A stretch of DNA of 15,791 bases from Verrucomicrobia bacterium UBA1629 (lineage in GTDB: Bacteria > Verrucomicrobiota > Kiritimatiellia > RFP12 > UBA1067): positions 20,499-36,289 of the forward strand of contig DCMF01000080.1 in assembly GCA_002321305.1 (NCBI GenBank), in the 5' to 3' direction. Within the stretch, counting starts at the first letter, position 1. Each line of letters starts with the position of its first letter. The notes under the pieces were generated by a model, which ran no database searches, had not been told where the DNA came from, and worked only from the letters and a program-made list of their open reading frames with translations. The translations under genes were made by a program, and so were the position numbers. Positions 6,322 through 12,305 of the stretch are shown one piece after another.

Positions 6322-7422
6322 TTACGCGCCGTAGCCCTCTTCGCGCAGTTTCTCGACGATCGAGTCAGGATCCTGCGACTTCGTGATCAGCTCCTCGTAG
6401 GCGATGAGCCCCTGCTTGTAGAGCTGCGTCAGATGCGAGTCGAGCGTCTGCATGCCGAACTTCGCGCCCGTCTGCAGGTCGCTCTTGATCATGTTCGTCT
6501 TGTTGTCGCGGATGCGGCTGCGGATCGCGTCCGTCGTCGTCATGATCTCGAACGCGGCGACGCGGCCGTGGACCTGCCCGTCCGGGCCGAGCTTCGGCAG
6601 GAGGATCTGCGAGATGACGGCCTGCATGCCCGCCGCGAGCTGCGTGCGGATCTGCGACTGCTGGTTCATCGGGAAGGCGTCCACGATGCGGTCGATCGTC
6701 TCCGCCGCGCCCGTCGTGTGCAGCGTGCCGAAGACGAGGTGGCCCGTCTCGGCCGCCGTGATCGCCGCCGCGATCGTCTCCAGGTCGCGCATTTCGCCGA
6801 CGAGGATGACGTCCGGGTCCTGGCGGAGCGCGCGGCGGATCGCCTCGGCGAAGCTCGGCACGTCGTCGCCGACCTCGCGCTGGGTGACGAGCGAGTTCTG
6901 CGAGGTGTGGTAGAACTCGATCGGGTCCTCGATCGTGATGATGTGGACGTTGCGCTCCTGGTTGATGACGTTCAGCATCGAGGCGAGCGTCGTCGACTTG
7001 CCGGAGCCCGTCGGGCCGGTGACGAGGATGAGCCCGCGCGGCTTGAAGAGCAGCTCCTTCACGACCGGCGGCAGCCCCAGCTGCTCCATCGTCAGAAGCG
7101 TGTTCGGGATCTGACGCAGCACCGCGCCGTAGCGCTTGCGCTCCTTGAAGATCGAGACGCGGAAGCGCGTGCCGTCCGGGTGCGCGAGCGCGAAGTCGGC
7201 GCCGCCGTTCTTCTCGACCTCGTCCATCTTGTCCGGGTCGCCCGAACGCGCGACCATCTCCTTGCAGAGCTCGTAGGAGTCCTCTTCGCTCAGCTCCTCG
7301 TCCGCAATCGGCAGCAGCTCGCCGTGGACGCGCAGCTTGGGCGGCATGTGCGCGCGGATGTGGAGGTCCGAAGCCCCCTCGTCGATCGTGGCCTGAAGCA
7401 GGTCTTCAATGTGGATGTCCAT
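6322..7422 (-). CDS. pilT: PilT-type twitching motility/retraction ATPase
   Basis: Hexameric secretion-superfamily ATPase at the inner membrane that powers type IV pilus disassembly. The 366-residue length matches PilT. Residues 1-110 are the PAS-like N-terminal domain (EGASDLHI near 15-22). Then come Walker A GPTGSGKS (136-143), the Asp box (ITIEDPIEF, 162-170), Walker B (DVILVGEMRD, 204-213) and the His box (TAAETGHLVFGTLHT, 222-236). The PilT-like C-terminal motif is AIRSRIRD (299-306), versus AIRNLIRE in classical PilT. The frame is open further upstream, but ATG 7422 is chosen because AGGAGA (7431-7436) and the -10 box precede it and homology begins here. PilT versus PilU cannot be separated with certainty. 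No other pilus assembly gene is adjacent. Confidence 0.92.
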   Translation of the reverse strand: MDIHIEDLLQATIDEGASDLHIRAHMPPKLRVHGELLPIADEELSEEDSYELCKEMVARSGDPDKMDEVEKNGGADFALAHPDGTRFRVSIFKERKRYGAVLRQIPNTLLTMEQLGLPPVVKELLFKPRGLILVTGPTGSGKSTTLASMLNVINQERNVHIITIEDPIEFYHTSQNSLVTQREVGDDVPSFAEAIRRALRQDPDVILVGEMRDLETIAAAITAAETGHLVFGTLHTTGAAETIDRIVDAFPMNQQSQIRTQLAAGMQAVISQILLPKLGPDGQVHGRVAAFEIMTTTDAIRSRIRDNKTNMIKSDLQTGAKFGMQTLDSHLTQLYKQGLIAYEELITKSQDPDSIVEKLREEGYGA

Positions 7423-7430
7423 GTCGTGTC

Positions 7431-7436
7431 TCTCCT
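7431..7436 (-). promoter_or_regulatory. Shine-Dalgarno that sets the pilT start
   Basis: AGGAGA on the minus strand, 8 nt before ATG 7422. It decides the start against the longer open frame that reaches 7587, whose extra codons are Arg/Ser-rich shadow sequence of the preceding gene. Confidence 0.8.
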
Positions 7437-7446
7437 GTTTTTCGTG

Positions 7447-7455
7447 ATTATACCA
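7447..7455 (-). promoter_or_regulatory. Extended -10 promoter of pilT
   Basis: TGGTATAAT on the minus strand, preceded by TTT. The hexamer ends 24 nt before the ATG, giving a leader of about 18 nt with a good Shine-Dalgarno. The TAA within the box (7448-7450) is also the stop codon of the phosphohexomutase-domain gene. Confidence 0.75.
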
Positions 7456-7870
7456 AAAATCGGACGGCCCGTTCGACCGCATCGAGCCCGTTCGCGTAGC
7501 CGACGGGCAGTGCCGTGCGCATCGAGACCTTGAGCCCGTTGTCCGACGGCGGATTGTGCGAGGCCGTGACCATGACCGAGCCGTCATAGCCGTCCTCGGC
7601 CGTGAAGAAGTAGACCATCGGCGTCGTGCAGAGGCCGAGGTCGGTCACGTCCGCGCCCGCGTCCCGAAGCCCCTTCACGAGCGCGTCGCGCACGTCCTTC
7701 GACGAGACGCGGCAGTCGCGCCCGACAAGAAGGCGGAGCGGACGCCCGGCGGCGTCCGGATACTTTTCGGAGAGGACCCGCACAAGGGCCCGCCCGACCT
7801 TGTAGACGGTCTCGAGGTCAAAGTCGACCCCGTAGGTGCCGCGCATGTCATATGCCTTGAAGAAGCTCAT
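7448..7870 (-). CDS. Stand-alone N-terminal domain of a phosphohexomutase
   Basis: A 140-residue protein that begins like phosphomannomutase/phosphoglucomutase (SFFKAYDMRGTYG, 2-14). It carries the active-site phosphoserine loop TASHNPPSDNGLK (about 103-115, phospho-Ser in ASHNP), then ends after LPVGYANGLDAVERAV, near the boundary of domain I. Full-length family members are about 450-550 residues with four domains. Domains II-IV, which hold the metal-binding DGDxDR, sugar-specificity and phosphate-binding loops, are absent here and in the flanking sequence. ATG 7870 overlaps the xer stop (ATGA), which suggests translational coupling. Its TAA lies in the -10 box of pilT. It could be a decayed gene or a retained domain; catalysis alone is not expected. 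Confidence 0.75.
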   Translation of the reverse strand: MSFFKAYDMRGTYGVDFDLETVYKVGRALVRVLSEKYPDAAGRPLRLLVGRDCRVSSKDVRDALVKGLRDAGADVTDLGLCTTPMVYFFTAEDGYDGSVMVTASHNPPSDNGLKVSMRTALPVGYANGLDAVERAVRFLV

Positions 7871-8829
7871 GTGTTCCTCGGATGGGCCTTCGCGTATTCG
7901 TCGCGGAGGCGTTCGATCGAGACGTGGGTGTAGATCTGGGTCGTCGAGAGCGAGGCGTGGCCGAGCATCTCCTGCACGGAGCGCAGGTCGGCGCCCGCGT
8001 CGAGGAGGTGCGTCGCGAAGCTGTGACGCAGCTTGTGCGGCGTCAGGTCCGTCGGCAGCTCCGCCTCCGCGAGATACCGTTTCATTCGCCGCTCGGCGAA
8101 TCGCCGCGACATCGGCTCGAAGGCGTCCGTCAGGAAGACCGCCGCCGCATCGTCCGTCCGCGCACCGCACACCGCCGCCGTCTCGCGCAGCGCCGTGAGC
8201 GCGTCGCGGGCGGGTCGTCCGAGGATGACGAGCCGCTCCTTCGCGCCCTTTCCCGTCACGACGAGCGTGCCGCGCGCGACGTCGATCTCGCCCCACGTGA
8301 CCGGCAGCAGCTCGCCGATGCGGCAGCCCGTGGAGTACAGGGCCTCGAACAGCGCCTTGTCGCGGCGCGCGGCGTACTCGCCGACCGTGCCGTCCGCGAG
8401 GTCGCGGAGCGGCTGCGCGAGGAAGCGCGCGACGTCCGCCGCCGAAAGGACCTTCGGCAGGGACTTCGCCTTGCGCGGCCCGTGCAGGAGGGCGAACGGG
8501 TTGTCGATCAGGACGTCCGCGCGCTGGAGGAAGCGGCAGAACGTGCGCCCGGCCGCGAGCTTCCGCCGCACGGTCGTCGCCGTCGCGCCCGTCGCGGTGA
8601 AGGCGACGAGGAACGCGCGCGCGTCGGCGTCGGTGAACTGCCCCCAGGGGAACGGCGGACGGGCCTCAGCCCCCCATTTCGAGGTCACGAGCTGCGCCAG
8701 GTCGGTCTCGTATGCCCGGCACGTGTTCTCGGCGACGTTCCGCTCTGCCCGCAGCGAGCGGGCGAACGCCGCAAGCCACGGGTCGGCGGCGGCTCGGCTA
8801 TTCGGCGTCGGCCTTTTCCTCGTTTCCAT
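7867..8829 (-). CDS. xerC: Tyrosine recombinase XerC/XerD type
   Basis: Site-specific recombinase of the kind that resolves chromosome dimers at dif. The protein has 320 residues from ATG 8829. Residues about 15-105 are the SAM-like N-terminal core-binding domain; 125-318 form the catalytic domain. The full catalytic set is visible: R170 (GCRIGEL), K194 (TGKGAKER), H265 and R268 (HKLRHSFATH), H291 (LGHASL) and the nucleophile Y300 (TQIYTHV). The start is chosen because GAGGGG (8838-8843) lies 8 nt before ATG 8829; an in-frame ATG at 8835 would be too close. The gene overlaps the end of topA by 32 nt and its stop overlaps the next start. Xer genes often follow topA, which mildly favours xerC, but C versus D is not resolved. 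Confidence 0.9.
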   Translation of the reverse strand: METRKRPTPNSRAAADPWLAAFARSLRAERNVAENTCRAYETDLAQLVTSKWGAEARPPFPWGQFTDADARAFLVAFTATGATATTVRRKLAAGRTFCRFLQRADVLIDNPFALLHGPRKAKSLPKVLSAADVARFLAQPLRDLADGTVGEYAARRDKALFEALYSTGCRIGELLPVTWGEIDVARGTLVVTGKGAKERLVILGRPARDALTALRETAAVCGARTDDAAAVFLTDAFEPMSRRFAERRMKRYLAEAELPTDLTPHKLRHSFATHLLDAGADLRSVQEMLGHASLSTTQIYTHVSIERLRDEYAKAHPRNT

Positions 8830-11353
8830 CGTCATCGCCCCTCAGACCGAGCTCGGCGGCCTTCGCCGCGTAGTCCGGGATCTGGCTGCGGTAGATGGCC
8901 GCGACGCGCTTCAGCGCCTGCAGCTGGCGCGGCGAGAGCGTGTGACGCCGCGCGTACTGCTCCGTCAGCGACGTGACGAACTCATGGTCGTCGTAGATGC
9001 GCTTGCCGCGCTTGGCTTTCGGACGCCACTCCGTGACCGTCGCGAAAAGCGCGAGAAGCTTGGGTACGCTCGGATCGACCTTCTCGGCGGCCCCGAAGCC
9101 GCCGGGCACGAACTCCGCGAGCTTCTCGCGGATGGCGTCGACGTCCTCCAGCGCGCCCGCGTTCTCGCCGACGGCGCGCGCGAGGATCACGAACTGCTTC
9201 ATCGAGAGGCCGCGCCCGTGTTCCACCTGGTCGCGCAGCGACTTGATGAAGGGGTTCTTCTCCATGCCGCCGATGCGGTCCATGACCTCGAAGCAGTAGG
9301 CGACGAGCGCGGGGTCGGCCTTCGGCGCGACGCCCGAACCGGCCGCGAGCCCCGCGTTGCGCAGACGCTCCGCGCAGTCGGCGATCTGGCTCTCGTACAG
9401 GATCGCCATGCGCACGAGGAACTCCAGCTGGCGCGCGCTCATCGGCCGCTCGCCCTTCACGAACTGCTCGCGGCAGCTCGTGAAGAACTTCTCGTCGTTG
9501 TACTCGCGCTTGCCGACCTTCTTCGGCTCCTTCCATTCGCGGACTTCGCCCAGCATCGCGAGGACCAGGTCGAACTTCGAGCGGTCCGGCGGCGGCACGG
9601 GCTTCGGCAGCGACTTCAGGAACTCGCAGTAGAACTCGCTGAGCATCTGGTCCATCGGCTCCTCTGCGGACTCGACCCTGTCGAGCTGGCCCTCCATCCG
9701 CGCCGTGAAGCCGACGGAGAAGAGAGCGTCCATGTTCTTCACGAGCCAGTCGCAGACGAGGACGCCGCGCTCCAGCGGCACGAGCTTCTTCTTTTCCGTC
9801 TTCGCGTACTCGCGCGCCTTCAGGGTCTCGATCGTCTGCGCATAGGTCGACGGACGCCCGACACCGTTCTCCTCCAGCGCCTTGATGAGCGAGGCCTCCG
9901 AGTAGTGGGCAGGGCCCTTCGTCTTCTTCTCGTCGCAGATCCACCGCAGGGCCTCCAGCGTGCTGCCGACCGTGACGTTCGGCAGGTACGCGACCTCGTC
10001 CGAGTCCTCGTCGTCCTCGCCGTCCTTCGTCTTCTTCTTGAGCGAGAGCTTCATGATCTTGAGGAAGCCCTCGAAGTCGACGGCCGTCGCCGAGGCGGTG
10101 AACAGGTACGTGTGCGCGAGGGCGGGCTTCACGGCCTCGATGGAGAGCGTCTTCACCGTCGTCTTCGCGTCCGCCATCTGGCTCGCGACGAACCGCCGCC
10201 AGATGAGGTCGTAGAGCTTCAGCTCCGCCGCCTCCAGCCCCGCCTCGCCCGCGCGCTTCGGCGAGAGCTCGACGTCGGTCGGGCGGATCGCCTCGTGCGC
10301 GCCCTGCGCCTCGACGCCGCCCTTCGCCTTCGTCACGTAGAAGTTCGGCTTCTCCGGGTAGAACTCCGGCCCGCACCACTTCTCGATGAACGTCTTCGCC
10401 GCCGCGCGCGCCTGGTCCGAGACGTTGACGGAGTCGGTTCGCATGTAGGTGATGCGCCCCTGCTCGTAGAGGGCCTGCGCGAGCTTCATCGTCTTGCCGG
10501 GCGAGAAGCCGAGGACGCTCGACGCCGTCTGCTGCAAAGTCGAGGTCGTGAACGGCGGCAGCGCGTGCCGCACCTTCGGCTGGGCCTTCACGTCCGAGAC
10601 CCTGAGCGTCGCGTTCGCGAGGTCGAGGATGAGGCGGTTCGCGACCTCCTTCTCGCGGATGTCCGGCTTCTCGCCGTCCAGCCGCGCGAGCTTGGCGACG
10701 AACGACTTCGCGTCGCCGCCCTTGCGCGCCTCGACGCCGAGGAGCTGGTAGGTCTCCGGCACGAAGGCGTCGATCTCGCGCTGGCGCTCGACGAGGAGCC
10801 GCAGCGCGACGGACTGCACACGGCCCGCCGAGAGCGTCCGGTTGTTCGGGCAGTTCACGTTCTTCCAGAGGAGCGGCGAGACCTTGTAGCCGACGAGGCG
10901 GTCGAGGATGCGGCGCGCCTGCTGGGCGTCCACGAGCGGCATGTCGATGTCGCGCGGCGCGTCCACGGCCTTTCGGACGGCCGACTTCGTGATCTCGTTG
11001 TACGTGACGCGGCGGAACGGCTTCGTCCCCGCGCCGGGACCAAGCACTTCCTTCAGGTGCCAGGCGATGGCCTCTCCCTCGCGGTCAGGGTCGCTCGCGA
11101 GGTAGATCTCGCCCGCGTCCTTCACCGCGCGCTTCAGTTCCGCGACGACCTTCTCCTTGCCCTCCGAGACGACGTACGTCGGCACGAACGACCACGATTC
11201 GGGTCCCTTCTCGACAATCTTGATCGCGCCGTTCTCCTTCGGCAGGTCGCGAATGTGCCCGACGGACGACTTGACGACGAACTCGTCGCCGAGGTACTTC
11301 CCGATCGTCTTGGCCTTCGCCGGAGACTCCACTATCAGCAGTTTTCTTTCCAT
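8798..11353 (-). CDS. topA: DNA topoisomerase I (type IA) with unusual helical C-terminus
   Basis: Relaxes negative supercoils by single-strand passage. The protein has 851 residues. The Toprim domain (1-125) carries E9 (VESPAKA) and D88xD90xE92 (SDPDREGEA). The nucleophile is Y303 in GRITYMRTDS. HEAIRPTD (353-360) and GVGRPSTYA (497-505) are family signatures, and the core ends near 585. The expected C-terminal four-Cys zinc ribbons are absent. Instead, residues 593-837 hold two clear repeats and one divergent one: GKREY(N/D)D..F..S..EQ....(M/L)S.RQL..L.R...(L/I)Y.SQI.D (593-669 and 764-837, with a degenerate unit at 683-748). A charged DE-rich loop sits at 441-453. ATG 11353 lies 7 nt after an extended -10 box and has no Shine-Dalgarno. 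xer starts inside its end, so topA-xer-mutase domain form one unit. Confidence 0.96.
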   Translation of the reverse strand: MERKLLIVESPAKAKTIGKYLGDEFVVKSSVGHIRDLPKENGAIKIVEKGPESWSFVPTYVVSEGKEKVVAELKRAVKDAGEIYLASDPDREGEAIAWHLKEVLGPGAGTKPFRRVTYNEITKSAVRKAVDAPRDIDMPLVDAQQARRILDRLVGYKVSPLLWKNVNCPNNRTLSAGRVQSVALRLLVERQREIDAFVPETYQLLGVEARKGGDAKSFVAKLARLDGEKPDIREKEVANRLILDLANATLRVSDVKAQPKVRHALPPFTTSTLQQTASSVLGFSPGKTMKLAQALYEQGRITYMRTDSVNVSDQARAAAKTFIEKWCGPEFYPEKPNFYVTKAKGGVEAQGAHEAIRPTDVELSPKRAGEAGLEAAELKLYDLIWRRFVASQMADAKTTVKTLSIEAVKPALAHTYLFTASATAVDFEGFLKIMKLSLKKKTKDGEDDEDSDEVAYLPNVTVGSTLEALRWICDEKKTKGPAHYSEASLIKALEENGVGRPSTYAQTIETLKAREYAKTEKKKLVPLERGVLVCDWLVKNMDALFSVGFTARMEGQLDRVESAEEPMDQMLSEFYCEFLKSLPKPVPPPDRSKFDLVLAMLGEVREWKEPKKVGKREYNDEKFFTSCREQFVKGERPMSARQLEFLVRMAILYESQIADCAERLRNAGLAAGSGVAPKADPALVAYCFEVMDRIGGMEKNPFIKSLRDQVEHGRGLSMKQFVILARAVGENAGALEDVDAIREKLAEFVPGGFGAAEKVDPSVPKLLALFATVTEWRPKAKRGKRIYDDHEFVTSLTEQYARRHTLSPRQLQALKRVAAIYRSQIPDYAAKAAELGLRGDDDGNEEKADAE
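8838..8843 (-). promoter_or_regulatory. Shine-Dalgarno that sets the xer start
   Basis: GAGGGG on the minus strand, inside the last codons of topA. It is 8 nt from ATG 8829 but only 2 nt from the alternative ATG 8835, favouring the shorter protein. Confidence 0.6.
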
Positions 11354-11360
11354 GCGCGTA

Positions 11361-11369
11361 ATTATACCA
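11361..11369 (-). promoter_or_regulatory. Extended -10 promoter of topA
   Basis: TGGTATAAT on the minus strand. The hexamer ends 7 nt before ATG 11353 (TACGCGC between them), implying a leaderless message. It drives topA, xer and probably the mutase fragment. Confidence 0.73.
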
Positions 11370-11391
11370 CACGCGCCCCGATTACGGCAAA

Positions 11392-11429
11392 CCGCCCGGC
11401 GGCTTCGCGGCTTCCCCTTCGCCGGACGG
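11392..11429 (-). terminator. Possible hairpin between exonuclease gene and topA
   Basis: On the minus strand, arms CCGTCCGGCG (11429-11420) and CGCCGGGCGG (11401-11392) pair over 10 positions with one G-U, around an 18-nt loop. They are followed by only TTT and then GCC. This may terminate the exonuclease transcript, but the U-tract is too weak for a confident intrinsic terminator. The 92-nt gap holding it and the topA promoter is one of the largest spaces in the window. Confidence 0.35.
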
Positions 11430-11445
11430 CCCCATCCGCGCAGCC

Positions 11446-12273
11446 TCAGCCGGCGGACGGGGGCGGAGGAAGGCGCCCTTCGAGCGCGTCGGCGGCAATG
11501 GCCTTCACGTCCGTGTCGAAGTCGCCCTTCACGATCCAGCGGAGGAAGCTCGGCTCCTTGAGCATGATGCGCTTCAGGGGTTCGCCCTTCTTCTTGCCGA
11601 AGTTGACGTACAGGACGCCATCGCGCCAGCGGAAGAACCCGGCACGGTCGGCGTTGAGCGGATCGTGCGGCACAAGGTAGCTGTCGATCGCCGCGACGTC
11701 CTTGCCCTTCAGCTCGGCGTAGCGGTCGCCCTCCCCCGCCGCCTGGGCGCGCGCGAGCTGCGCCGCGAGGACGTCCCGCGTCGCCACGGCATCCGCCATC
11801 GCCCCATGCGCCCCCTCGTGCGCGCGGTTGCAGTAGAACTTCACGGCCGTCGAGAGGTCGCGCGGCTCCATCCTGTGGTAGATGCGCTGCACGTCGATGC
11901 GGTTGGCAAAAGCGGCGGAGAAGTTGCGGCCGACCCGCAGGAACTCCGACTCCAGGCACGGGATGTCGTAGCGGTCGGAATTGAAGCCCGCGATGTCGCA
12001 GCCCTCGAAGAACACATAGATCTCGTCCGCCAGCTCGGCGAACGTCGGGCAGTCCCTCACCATGGCGTCGTCCACGCCGTGGATGGCCGTCGTCTCAGGC
12101 GGAATCGGCATCTCGGGGTTGACGAGGTGCTCCAGCCGCTCCTCGGTTCCGTCGGGGTTCATCTTGACGGCGGCGATCTCGATGATGCGATCCTTGCGCG
12201 GGAAGAGGCCCGTCGTCTCAAGGTCAAAGACGACGAGCGGACGTTTGAGTTCGATTGGAAATTTCATGGACAT
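11446..12273 (-). CDS. DnaQ-family 3'-5' exonuclease with ExoX-like C-terminal domain
   Basis: A DEDDh exonuclease acting on DNA ends, related to the PolIII epsilon subunit and exonuclease X. Residues 11-175 hold the three Exo motifs: FDLETTG with D17 and E19, FNSDRYDIPCL with D103, and HGAMADA with H156 and D161. Residues about 212-268 (GVLYVNFGKKKGEPLKRI...PSFLRWIVKGDF) match the small C-terminal domain found in ExoX-like and many Bacteroidetes epsilon-like exonucleases, which argues for a stand-alone repair or recombination nuclease rather than the replisome proofreader. It ends in a Pro-rich tail. ATG 12273 lies 8 nt after an extended -10 box; a second ATG two codons on (12267) is possible. 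It appears to be transcribed alone. Length 275 residues. Confidence 0.88.
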   Translation of the reverse strand: MSMKFPIELKRPLVVFDLETTGLFPRKDRIIEIAAVKMNPDGTEERLEHLVNPEMPIPPETTAIHGVDDAMVRDCPTFAELADEIYVFFEGCDIAGFNSDRYDIPCLESEFLRVGRNFSAAFANRIDVQRIYHRMEPRDLSTAVKFYCNRAHEGAHGAMADAVATRDVLAAQLARAQAAGEGDRYAELKGKDVAAIDSYLVPHDPLNADRAGFFRWRDGVLYVNFGKKKGEPLKRIMLKEPSFLRWIVKGDFDTDVKAIAADALEGRLPPPPSAG

Positions 12274-12281
12274 GGCCGGAG

Positions 12282-12290
12282 ATTATACCA
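12282..12290 (-). promoter_or_regulatory. Extended -10 promoter of exonuclease gene
   Basis: TGGTATAAT on the minus strand, ending 8 nt before ATG 12273 (CTCCGGCC between). No Shine-Dalgarno is present, so the message is predicted to be leaderless. The expected -35 position overlaps the stop codon of the MFS gene. Confidence 0.73.
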
Positions 12291-12305
12291 TATTCGGCGG
12301 CGATC

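Noticed and set aside
7423..7587. 55-codon N-terminal extension of pilT
   Set aside because: Arg/Ser-rich, overlaps the mutase-domain gene and promoter; AGGAGA and family homology place the start at 7422.
7871..8296. Longer start for the phosphohexomutase fragment
   Set aside because: The extra 142 codons are a shadow of xer; homology starts at MSFFKAYDMRG and ATG 7870 overlaps the xer stop.
7867..8829. Integrase of a mobile element
   Set aside because: The full Xer catalytic set, normal length and topA operon context with no attachment-site repeats or cargo genes favour a housekeeping recombinase.
8033..11680. Plus-strand open frame of 1215 codons
   Set aside because: It is antisense to topA and xer, Arg/His/Leu-rich, without motifs; a codon-bias shadow.
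11354..11959. 202-codon N-terminal extension of topA
   Set aside because: It overlaps the exonuclease gene, includes the promoter, and Toprim homology begins at MERKLLIVESPAKA (11353).
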